DNA from: an uncultured Oscillibacter sp. | GTDB lineage: Bacteria; Bacillota; Clostridia; Oscillospirales; Oscillospiraceae | DNA length: 29,824 bases | Direction: 5' to 3' | Assembly: GCA_946494635.1 (NCBI GenBank) | Contig: CAMMCS010000004.1 | Span: 1-29,824, forward strand | Shown here: positions 24,241 to 29,824 of the stretch, in pieces | How the letters are laid out: each line of letters begins with the position of its first letter | Position numbering within the stretch: position 1 is the first letter of the stretch | Notes under the pieces: model-generated | Seen by the model: the letters and a program-made list of their open reading frames with translations, nothing else | Told to the model about the DNA's origin: nothing | Databases searched by the model: none | Made by a program: the position numbers and the translations under genes

Positions 24241-25263
24241 TCAGACTGCCTCGATCTCGCTGATCTTTACCGGCCGCCCCTCTTTCAGGGACTTGGTGGC
24301 TGCGGCGGCAATCAGGATGGGATAGAGGCCGTCCTCACCGGTGACCAGGGGCTGGGTGCCGTTGATCACCGCCTCGGCGAAGGCCTGCTGCTCCGCGGCA
24401 AAGGCGCTGGTGTAGCGGTCCCACATGATTTTGTAGCAGGGGCTGGACACCGTGCCGTCGGCGCCGTAGTAGACGGCGTTGTCAGGGGTGTCGTTTACGT
24501 CCATCACCGCGCCGTCAGAGCCAAAGACCTCCACCCGCTGGTCGTAGCCGTACACGGCCCGGCGGCTGTTGTCGATGACGCCCATGGCGCCGTTGGCGAA
24601 TTTCAGCGTCACCACGGCAGTGTCCACGTCGCCGGCCTCGCCGATGGCGGGATCCACCAGGACGGCGCCGTAGGCAAACACCTCCGTCACCTCGGACCCG
24701 GCCAGGAAGCGGGCCATGTCGAAGTCGTGGACCATCATGTCATAGAAAATGCCGCCGGAGACCTTGACGTATTCAATGGTGGGAGGCTCCGGGTCCCGGG
24801 AGCTGATCTTCACCAGATTCACCTTGCCCACCTTGCCGGACCGCACGGCCTCGTAGACCGCGTGGTGGTGCCGGTCAAACCGGCGGTTGAAGCCCACCTG
24901 CAGCTTGACTCCCGCGGCCTTCGCGGCGTCGATGGCCTCGTGAACCCGCTCCAGCCGGTAGTCGATGGGCTTTTCCACAAAGACGTCCTTGCCGGCCTTG
25001 GCCGCCCGGATCACATACTCCGCGTGCCAGTCCGTGGGGGAGCAGACGATGACGGCCCGGATGTCCGGGTCGTGGAGAATGTCGTCCGCGTCCCGGCTCA
25101 GGTTTGGAATCCGCAGATCCCGGAGAAACGCCTCGGCCTCCGGGCTCATGTAGGGGTCTGCCACGGTCTTGATCTCCATTTGCGGGACAAATTTGGCAAT
25201 GTTCTCCGCGTGGACGCGGCCAATGCGGCCGGCGCCGATAATGCCGATCTGAATGCGTTCCAT
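24241..25263 (-). CDS. Gfo/Idh/MocA oxidoreductase, inositol 2-dehydrogenase-like
   Basis: A 340-residue NAD(P)-dependent sugar or polyol dehydrogenase. The Rossmann motif GAGRIG is at 10-15 in IIGAGRIGRVHAENI, a stretch close to IolG proteins. The catalytic lysine is K98 in VEKP, and a further family motif is GGIFYDMMVHDFDMARFL near 165-182, with the active-site Asp/His. IolG oxidises myo-inositol to scyllo-inosose in the cytoplasm. Start ATG follows a purine-rich site. It lies 40 bases after the isomerase gene under a LacI-controlled promoter. The IolG assignment is likely but not certain; other iol genes (iolB, C, D, E) are absent from the window, and related enzymes act on other polyols. 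Confidence 0.85.
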   Translation of the reverse strand: MERIQIGIIGAGRIGRVHAENIAKFVPQMEIKTVADPYMSPEAEAFLRDLRIPNLSRDADDILHDPDIRAVIVCSPTDWHAEYVIRAAKAGKDVFVEKPIDYRLERVHEAIDAAKAAGVKLQVGFNRRFDRHHHAVYEAVRSGKVGKVNLVKISSRDPEPPTIEYVKVSGGIFYDMMVHDFDMARFLAGSEVTEVFAYGAVLVDPAIGEAGDVDTAVVTLKFANGAMGVIDNSRRAVYGYDQRVEVFGSDGAVMDVNDTPDNAVYYGADGTVSSPCYKIMWDRYTSAFAAEQQAFAEAVINGTQPLVTGEDGLYPILIAAAATKSLKEGRPVKISEIEAV

Positions 25264-25303
25264 GAATTCCGTTCCTTTCTATGATGAATTTGCCGGCAGG
25301 GAC

Positions 25304-26089
25304 TTACAGCGCCTGGATGGCCTTGACCGCCTGGGCGGTGGAGGCGGCGGGGATCAGCTCAAAGCCGATGAGGCCCTGGTAGCCCGCCTCTTCCAGGCAG
25401 CGGAGGACCCGGGGATAGAAAATTTCGCCGGTACCGGGCTCGTGGCGGCCAGGGGCATCTGCCACATGGACGTGGCCGAACTGGTCGCCGTAGGCCCGGA
25501 TGTTGTCGCACAGGCTCCCCTCGTTGAGCTGCATGTGATAGACGTCGTAGAGGACTTTCAGCATGGGGGAGCCGATGAGCCGGGTCATCTCCGCCGCCAT
25601 GCGGGTGGTGGCCAGGAAGTTGCCCACATGATCCGTGGTGATATTCAGCGGCTCCAGATTCATGCGGATCCCGGAGGCCTCCGCCAGCTCCGCACAGGCA
25701 CGGAGGGTATCGAACATCGTGCAGAGCTTGACGGTATCCGAGAGCTCCGGATAGCTGTTCAGCACCATGCCGCCCTCTCCCAGACCGTTGGAGTGAATGG
25801 TGACTGACCGGGCGCCTACCTTCAGCGCCGCGTCCACGGACCGTTTCAGAAAGTCCAGATACGCCTGCTTCTGTGACGGGTCAATGAGGGAGAGCTCCGC
25901 ATCTCCGTTGAAGCCGGAGATCCCTACGCCCGCGTCCTGTGCGGCAGCTCTCACCGCGTCCAGATCCTTGTCGGTCCAGCTCCAGAACTCCACATAGGCG
26001 AAGCCGTCCCTCCCGGCGGCCTGAAACCGCTCCAGGAAGGGGAGCTCGCTGTACATGGGCTCGATACAGGCGGACTTTTCAAACACCAT
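25304..26089 (-). CDS. Sugar isomerase/epimerase, TIM barrel (hydroxypyruvate isomerase-like)
   Basis: A 261-residue AP-endonuclease-2-type TIM barrel, as in hydroxypyruvate isomerase and IolI/IolH. Metal-site candidates are E146 in NLEPLN, D182 in YDVYH, H206/H208 in GHVHVAD and E244 in GFELIP. The string PGRHEPGTGEI (213-223) is typical of the Hyi branch. The ATG at 26089 was chosen because GGGAGGT ends 6 bases upstream; the ATG two codons earlier abuts that site. It is the first gene after the LacI-regulated promoter and is followed by the dehydrogenase, so it probably handles the dehydrogenase product or its relative. Exact reaction unknown. Confidence 0.85.
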   Translation of the reverse strand: MVFEKSACIEPMYSELPFLERFQAAGRDGFAYVEFWSWTDKDLDAVRAAAQDAGVGISGFNGDAELSLIDPSQKQAYLDFLKRSVDAALKVGARSVTIHSNGLGEGGMVLNSYPELSDTVKLCTMFDTLRACAELAEASGIRMNLEPLNITTDHVGNFLATTRMAAEMTRLIGSPMLKVLYDVYHMQLNEGSLCDNIRAYGDQFGHVHVADAPGRHEPGTGEIFYPRVLRCLEEAGYQGLIGFELIPAASTAQAVKAIQAL

Positions 26090-26112
26090 GTTCATACCTC
26101 CCATTTGAATCG

Positions 26113-26141
26113 TGTGCAAAGCACATTATGTGCTTTGCACA
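26113..26141. promoter_or_regulatory. Double operator for the LacI-family regulator
   Basis: Two copies of TGTGC-N3-GCACA (26113-26125 with AAA, 26129-26141 with TTT) lie 16 bp apart centre to centre. Together they form one perfect 29-bp palindrome with 14-bp arms and a single central base. It covers the predicted transcription start of the minus-strand operon, as expected for repression. Confidence 0.82.
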
Positions 26142-26142
26142 T

Positions 26143-26171
26143 ATTATGGCAAAGGCCGGCCCGTTTGTCAA
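26143..26171 (-). promoter_or_regulatory. Promoter of the isomerase/dehydrogenase operon
   Basis: On the minus strand a perfect -35 TTGACA (26166-26171) and CATAAT (26143-26148) are separated by 17 bases. Transcription should start near 26136, inside the operator pair at 26113-26141. Confidence 0.88.
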
Positions 26172-26212
26172 TAGGATCTGAAAGAAAACCCAAAATACCG
26201 CAGAAAAAGACG

Positions 26213-26241
26213 TTGCATCTGCCGAAGGCCTGTGTTACAAT
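26213..26241 (+). promoter_or_regulatory. Promoter of the LacI-family regulator gene
   Basis: TTGCAT (26213-26218) and TACAAT (26236-26241) are separated by 17 bases. The start of transcription should be near 26248, just before a third operator. Confidence 0.8.
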
Positions 26242-26251
26242 GAAGCAAATA

Positions 26252-26265
26252 TGTGCAAAAGCACA
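26252..26265. promoter_or_regulatory. Third operator, at the regulator's own promoter
   Basis: TGTGC-AAAA-GCACA has the same arms as the double operator, with a 4-base spacer. It falls in the first 20 bases of the predicted regulator mRNA, suggesting autorepression. Confidence 0.72.
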
Positions 26266-26284
26266 GAGACGGGAGGACAAACGT

Positions 26285-27322
26285 GTGGGCAAGCGGCCGA
26301 CAATCCAAATGGTGGCGGACCTGGCGGGAGTATCCCGGGGCACGGTGGACCGGGTGCTCAACAACCGCTCCTATGTCAGCGCCCCGGTGCGCCAGCGGGT
26401 GCTGGCAGCCATTGCGGAGACGGGCTACGTCTCCCATCGGGAGCACTATCAGCAGACCCTGCGGTCTGCCGCCGCCCAGCTGACCCTGGGGGTGCTGCTG
26501 CCCAACTGGGGGGATCAATTCCGCGCGGAGGTAGAGCAAGGCATCCGCATGGCCCGGGAGGAGCTGGAGGACGCCGCCGTCCGGGTGGTGGTGCGGCGCT
26601 GCAGCACGGATCTTCCGCAGGAGGCGCTGGATTTGCTGGAGGAGCTGCTGGCGGAGGGGGCCGCGGGCCTTGCCGTCTGCGCCCTGAACGACCGGACGGT
26701 GGAGGAGCGGGTGGCCCGGCTGGTGGAAACCGGGATTCCCTGCGTCACCTTCAACTCCGACCTGCCGGACAGTCGCCGGATCTGCTTTGTGGGGCAGGAC
26801 GTCTATCGCACCGGCCGGGTGGCGGCGGAGCTGATGGGCAAGTCTGTCCCGCCCGGGGCCAGGGTGCTGGCCACGGTGGGCAACCGGAAATTCCACGGCC
26901 ATCAGAAGCGCCTGCAGGGCTTCTTGGACCGGATGGAGGAGCTGGGCTTTGACCGGGGACAGATCCTGGTAGGGGAGACCTTCAACGATTACAAGACCAC
27001 AGTCCAGGTGATCTCCCGGACATTGGAGTCCTACCCGGATCTGGCGGGTATCTACATGGCGAATCTCAGCGTCTCCGGCTGCGCAGAGGCCGTCCGGGCC
27101 CAGGGGAGGAAGGGCCGCGTCCGGGTGATCTGCCACGACATCAACGCCGGCATCCGCCAGCTGCTGCTGGACGGCAGCGTGGATTACACCATCCCCCAGG
27201 ACTTTATCCAGCAGGGCTACGCACCGATCCTGCTGCTGAAGGATCTGCTGCGGAAGGGGAAGCTGCCGGATCCCGCCCGCTTCGCCGGGCGCATCGGCAT
27301 CCTCTGCCGGGAGAATTTGTGA
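26285..27322 (+). CDS. LacI-family transcriptional regulator
   Basis: A 345-residue repressor. The N-terminal HTH (PTIQMVADLAGVSRGTVDRV, about 5-24) and hinge region are followed by a periplasmic-binding-protein-like effector domain starting QLTLGVLLPNWGDQFRAEVE. Domain features TFNSDLPDSRRICFVGQD and VICHDINAGIRQLLLDGSVD resemble those of sugar-binding relatives. The GTG at 26285 was chosen because GGGAGG is 8 bases upstream and the HTH begins right after. Longer frames run through the operator and promoter. It diverges from the isomerase/dehydrogenase operon and should bind the three TGTGCnnnGCACA sites. The inducer is probably a polyol or sugar handled by that operon. Confidence 0.93.
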   Translation: MGKRPTIQMVADLAGVSRGTVDRVLNNRSYVSAPVRQRVLAAIAETGYVSHREHYQQTLRSAAAQLTLGVLLPNWGDQFRAEVEQGIRMAREELEDAAVRVVVRRCSTDLPQEALDLLEELLAEGAAGLAVCALNDRTVEERVARLVETGIPCVTFNSDLPDSRRICFVGQDVYRTGRVAAELMGKSVPPGARVLATVGNRKFHGHQKRLQGFLDRMEELGFDRGQILVGETFNDYKTTVQVISRTLESYPDLAGIYMANLSVSGCAEAVRAQGRKGRVRVICHDINAGIRQLLLDGSVDYTIPQDFIQQGYAPILLLKDLLRKGKLPDPARFAGRIGILCRENL

Positions 27323-27420
27323 CGTGCCCGGCCAGCCTGCAGCGGCTTCCCCCCTTTACAGATGTTGGCGCCGGCGGCTCCCCGGCGGGACCCGGAGCAC
27401 TCTATTTTCATCGAGGAAAC

Positions 27421-27463
27421 AAAAAGAGCCTCCCCCATCCGCTGGATGGGGGAGGCTCTTTTT
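27421..27463. terminator. Strong bidirectional terminator
   Basis: A perfect 20-bp stem (A5GAGCCTCCCCCATCC with its complement ending in T5, loop GCT) lies between the convergent LacI and XRE genes. Runs of five A and five T at the ends make it work in both directions. Confidence 0.95.
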
Positions 27464-27472
27464 GCCGCTGGA

Positions 27473-27805
27473 CTATGGGTCGCCCCGCAGCAGAAACAGC
27501 TGCAGTACCTTTTCCGCCAGGCGCAGCTCCCGGGGAGAGCAGCGGGCCAGCAATGCGTCGATGGTGGTCAGGTCCGCCTCTCCCGGTTCCCGTTCGCCGA
27601 GAAGAATATACTCCATGGACAGCCGGGAGCTCCTGGACAATTTGATCAGCGTATCAATGGACATCTGTGAGGTTCCCACCTCGATCTGCCCGTAGTAACC
27701 GGCACTGATATCCGCCAATTCGGCGAATTCCTCCCGTGTCAGCCCCAGAAGGGTCCGCTGCTGCCGCAGCCGGTGCCCCATGGCGACACGTTCCTGCTTT
27801 GTCAT
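27473..27805 (-). CDS. XRE-family HTH regulator
   Basis: A 110-residue protein with an N-terminal Cro/CI-type HTH (about 8-65: LRQQRTLLGLTREEFAEL, then ISAGYYGQIEVGTSQMSIDTL) and a short helical C-terminal tail (about 70-110) that may dimerise. ATG at 27805 was chosen because AAGGAG lies 10 bases upstream; a GTG 9 bases earlier abuts that site. It runs opposite to the recombinase-like gene, and the 283-base divergent gap holds several inverted repeats that could be its targets. Function otherwise unknown. Confidence 0.88.
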   Translation of the reverse strand: MTKQERVAMGHRLRQQRTLLGLTREEFAELADISAGYYGQIEVGTSQMSIDTLIKLSRSSRLSMEYILLGEREPGEADLTTIDALLARCSPRELRLAEKVLQLFLLRGDP

Positions 27806-28088
27806 TTGCGTCACGCTCCTTACAGGATAAGTCTATGCTGGAACAGAGAGATTCAAAATATGCTGAAAGATATTGATTTTTGTTATCTTTTCATGTATAT
27901 TGAAGAAAAAGAAACGCTTGAAACCGTTGCGCTGCAACGGTTTTGAAGCTTCCGGGAGAGCTGCGAGACGTGACAAGCAATTGTCACAAAAAACGTTAGC
28001 TGTCAGCGAATGTCACATGGCGATAACGCTTCCATAAACAGGAAGATTAATCATGTGATATGCAACTGTAACAAAGCTGGGAGACGCC
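27806..28088. promoter_or_regulatory. Divergent regulatory region with inverted repeats
   Basis: AT-rich and gene-free. It contains AAACCGTTGC-GCT-GCAACGGTTT (27921-27943) and GTGACAA-GCAA-TTGTCAC (27970-27987). The core TGTCA recurs as direct repeats at 27982, 28001 and 28011. CTTCC-N7-GGAAG lies at 28029-28045. These are likely operators for the XRE protein and/or the recombinase-like protein. I could not identify a confident promoter in either direction. Confidence 0.5.
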
Positions 28089-29357
28089 ATGCGGGAATAC
28101 ATCCTGAACCGCCCGGACGAGACGGCCATGCGCCGCGCCCTGGCGGACAATCAAATGAACGCGGCAGGGGCCATCCTGCGTCTGGCGTGGCTGGCGGGGC
28201 TGCTGCGGGAGGAGATCCAGCGCCTGACCTGGGCCCAGGTGGATCTGGAGGAGGGGCGCCTGCTGCTGCCGGACCGCACCGTCCCCCTGGCGCCGGAGCT
28301 GGCTGCCTGGCTGGAGGAGCTGCGGCGGGTGCGCAACGGCACGTCCGAGCGGATTGCGCTGTCGGACCGGGACCAGCGGCCCCTGGCGGCCCAGTCCATC
28401 TCCCGGCTGGCCCGGACGGCGCTGGACGCGGTGGGCCTGACCGCCGTGCGGCTGATCGACCTGCGCCACGACTTTGTGGTGCGCCAGCTGGAGAGCCACG
28501 ACTGGCAGTACGTCTCCCGCATCACGGGGCTGGAGGCCGCTGCCATGAACGCCCACTTCGCCGCCTATCTGACGGAGAAGAAGGTCTCCACCCGCGCCCG
28601 GCGGGAATCCCCGCTGCAGCTGGATGAGTTCGCCCTGTGGAAGCTGCTGCAGGCGGAGCGCGCCACACCCGCCGGGGTGACGCTGTGGCTGACCTGGCAG
28701 CTGGGCCTGGGGGTGGAGGAGATCGCCGCCCTGCGCTGGGATCAGGTGGATCTGGAGAAGGAGCGGCTGAACCTGCCGGACCGGGTGCTGCGCCTGCCCA
28801 GCGGGGTGCTGGGGGTGCTGCAGGGGCTGCGGGCCGCGGCGCCTGCCGGGGCGCGGACGGTGCTGGCGACGTCCAGGGGCGGCCGGCCCTACGACCGCAC
28901 CCGCCTGTCCAAGCTGGCCCGGGCGGCGCTGGTACAGGGCGGGCTGGACGACGTGACCCTCCGGGATCTGCGGATGGACTACGACCTGCGGGTGGGGGGT
29001 GAGAACCAGGTGCTGGATCTGGCCCGGCGGCAGGGCTACGTCACCCGCAACCAGGCGATGGAGCTGCTGCGGGTCTCCAAAAACACGGCCTACACCCGGC
29101 TGCGGCAGATGACCGCCCGGGGCCGCCTGACCAAGGTGGGCACCCGGTATTACCTGCCCAGCGCGGTAGTGCCCCCGGCCCAGCAGGAGCAGGCGATCCT
29201 GGACTATCTGGGGGAGGTGGGCTTTGCCTACCGGCAGGACATCGCCCGGCTGCTGCGGATCGGCCCCCGGCAGTGCTGGCCCATCCTGCAGCGGCTTTTG
29301 TCGGAGGAGCGCATTGCCCGGGACGGACAGAAATACATCCTGAAAAAGGAGGCGTGA
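28089..29357 (+). CDS. Tandem degenerate tyrosine-recombinase fold fused to two winged-helix units
   Basis: A 422-residue protein of unrecognised family. Two repeats align with each other (about 26-165 and 195-312) and with the catalytic domain of tyrosine recombinases: GLLREEIQRLTWAQVDL and GLGVEEIAALRWDQVDL match the GLRxxEhxxLxWxDVdl box. The first Arg of the active site is Leu or Gly. The second box reads LIDLRHDF and LRDLRMDY, keeping Arg but not the leading His. The position of the nucleophile tyrosine reads F157 in the first repeat, and the second repeat ends before it. The C-terminal part has two similar winged-helix-like units (about 318-358, ending GTRYYLP, and 367-419, ending DGQKYIL). 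GGGAG lies 5 bases before ATG. It is probably a DNA-binding protein without recombinase activity, perhaps a regulator. Confidence 0.75.
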   Translation: MREYILNRPDETAMRRALADNQMNAAGAILRLAWLAGLLREEIQRLTWAQVDLEEGRLLLPDRTVPLAPELAAWLEELRRVRNGTSERIALSDRDQRPLAAQSISRLARTALDAVGLTAVRLIDLRHDFVVRQLESHDWQYVSRITGLEAAAMNAHFAAYLTEKKVSTRARRESPLQLDEFALWKLLQAERATPAGVTLWLTWQLGLGVEEIAALRWDQVDLEKERLNLPDRVLRLPSGVLGVLQGLRAAAPAGARTVLATSRGGRPYDRTRLSKLARAALVQGGLDDVTLRDLRMDYDLRVGGENQVLDLARRQGYVTRNQAMELLRVSKNTAYTRLRQMTARGRLTKVGTRYYLPSAVVPPAQQEQAILDYLGEVGFAYRQDIARLLRIGPRQCWPILQRLLSEERIARDGQKYILKKEA

Positions 29358-29464
29358 GCCCTGGGCCGCGCCTTCTTTTCAGCAGGGGTTTGTTACAGGA
29401 ATTTGCACATTTCAGACACCTTTGCACGGCGTTTTTCAATTAAATTACATATCTGGCAAATCTG

Positions 29465-29493
29465 TGGACAATTTGGGAAAGGGCTGATAAAGT
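29465..29493 (+). promoter_or_regulatory. Possible promoter of the S-layer homology gene
   Basis: TGGACA (29465-29470) and TAAAGT (29488-29493) are 17 bases apart, placing transcription start near 29500, at the beginning of the folded leader. The -10 is only a 4/6 match. Confidence 0.35.
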
Positions 29494-29497
29494 GGCG

Positions 29498-29618
29498 TTG
29501 CGGACGGCGGAACGACTCCGTCAGCCGGCTTGACGGTTGGTGTAGGCCAACGGGAGTTGGTTGGCTAGCCCCCACACGAACCACCGACCCGGCCAAGGGG
29601 CGCACCGGCGGACCGCAA
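29498..29618 (+). ncRNA. Candidate structured 5' leader of the S-layer gene
   Basis: TTGCGG (29498-29503) can pair with CCGCAA (29613-29618), closing a 121-base element. Inside are CCGTCA-N7-TGACGG (29518-29536) and a long arm GGTT-G-GTGT (29535-29543) with ACAC-G-AACC (29574-29582). The arm is topped by GCCAAC/GTTGGC, and the first two helices share two bases. The element ends 26 bases before the start codon. I could not match it to a known riboswitch class. Confidence 0.35.
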
Positions 29619-29643
29619 ATCTTTTAAAGGAGGAGAAATCCCC

Positions 29644-29824
29644 ATGAAGAAGTTCCTTTCTCTGGTGCTTGCTCTGGTCATGACCATGTCTCTGGTCACG
29701 GTCAGCGCGGGCGCCAAGGACTTCGCGGACGCCAGCGATATCGACTATGATGCCGCTGTCGACGTGATCTCCGAACTGGGCGTTGTCGATGGCTACAGCG
29801 ACAACTCCTTCCGCCCCGACAATC
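29644..29824 (+). CDS. S-layer homology domain protein (partial, N-terminus)
   Basis: The first 60 codons of a secreted protein cut by the window end. A signal peptide (MKKFLSLVLALVMTMSLVTV) probably ends at the SAGA/KD junction. The mature part begins directly with an SLH domain: DFADASDIDYDAAVDVISEL, then GVVDGYSDNSFRPD, matching the GxxxGYxDGxFxP core. Such proteins bind cell-wall polymers at the surface. The ribosome binding site AAAGGAGGAG is strong, as expected for an abundant protein. The rest of the protein, and so its specific role, is unseen. Confidence 0.93.
   Translation, partial: MKKFLSLVLALVMTMSLVTVSAGAKDFADASDIDYDAAVDVISELGVVDGYSDNSFRPDN

Larger units (their letters stand above)
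29358..29643 (+). other. Gap before the S-layer gene with a possible structured leader
   Basis: A 286-base stretch without a gene. The first 100 bases are AT-rich. A possible promoter TGGACA-17-TAAAGT lies at 29465-29493. The rest (29498-29618) can fold into a branched structure described separately. The S-layer gene's ribosome binding site AAAGGAGGAG follows. Confidence 0.5.

Noticed and set aside
28089..29357. The recombinase-like gene as an active integrase marking a mobile element
   Set aside because: Key catalytic residues are missing, and I see no tRNA, direct repeats, transposase or phage genes around it in the window.
29403..29427. Two TTTGCAC repeats resembling half of the LacI operator
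   Set aside because: They are direct repeats, not TGTGCnnnGCACA dyads, and lie far from the LacI circuit; probably chance in an AT-rich stretch.
29498..29618. Identity of the S-layer leader as a c-di-GMP, ZTP, TPP or fluoride riboswitch
   Set aside because: The conserved core sequences I know for these classes are not present, so only a generic structured leader is claimed.

Overview
The window looks like chromosome from a high-GC gut Clostridium relative, most likely Oscillospiraceae (Flavonifractor / Lawsonibacter / Dysosmobacter type). This is inferred from GC-rich codon use, Gram-positive ribosome binding sites (AAGGAGG), LacI, PRD and YesMN-style regulators, a biotin-dependent Na+-pump decarboxylase and an S-layer homology protein. 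No tRNA, rRNA, CRISPR array or transposase was seen.

Layout. (1) 1-3387, plus strand: the 3' end of a carbohydrate ABC operon, with a permease tail, a metallo-beta-lactamase-fold hydrolase, a PfkB-family sugar kinase and an MsmX/UgpC-type ATPase, closed by a strong terminator. (2) 3756-11664, plus strand: a seven-gene operon that reads as a dicarboxylate fermentation module. It has an acyl-CoA carboxyltransferase subunit, a CaiB-type CoA-transferase, a MatC-like dicarboxylate carrier, a PRD-type regulator, a 42-residue OadG-like membrane peptide, an OadB/MmdB/GcdB-like Na+ pump subunit and a 69-residue biotin carrier. The simplest reading is uptake of a dicarboxylate (malonate is the best guess), CoA transfer, and biotin-dependent decarboxylation coupled to Na+ export.

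(3) 11699-15995, minus strand: a YesM-like sensor kinase, an AraC-type response regulator and an odd RbsA-like double ATPase with degraded motifs, in one operon with a good promoter. (4) 16266-23923, minus strand: a sugar ABC importer (ATPase, permease, lipoprotein binding protein), a SemiSWEET-like protein and two large paralogous esterases, each of which appears to be a duplicated alpha/beta-hydrolase with an inactive first half. (5) 24161-26171, minus strand: an inositol-dehydrogenase-like oxidoreductase and a TIM-barrel isomerase. They diverge from a LacI-family regulator at 26285-27322, and near-ideal promoters on both strands are overlapped by TGTGCnnnGCACA operators.

(6) 27421-29824: a bidirectional terminator, a small XRE regulator, a 422-residue protein made of two catalytically degraded tyrosine-recombinase domains plus two winged-helix units, a possible structured 5' leader, and the start of an S-layer homology protein.

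Regions 3 to 5 probably cooperate in sensing, importing and degrading a sugar or polyol, possibly one released from an ester. Region 2 is an independent energy-conserving acid decarboxylation pathway. The most unusual items are the decarboxylation operon with its non-PTS-looking PRD regulator, the degraded ATPase paired with a two-component system, the double-hydrolase esterases and the inactive double-recombinase protein.
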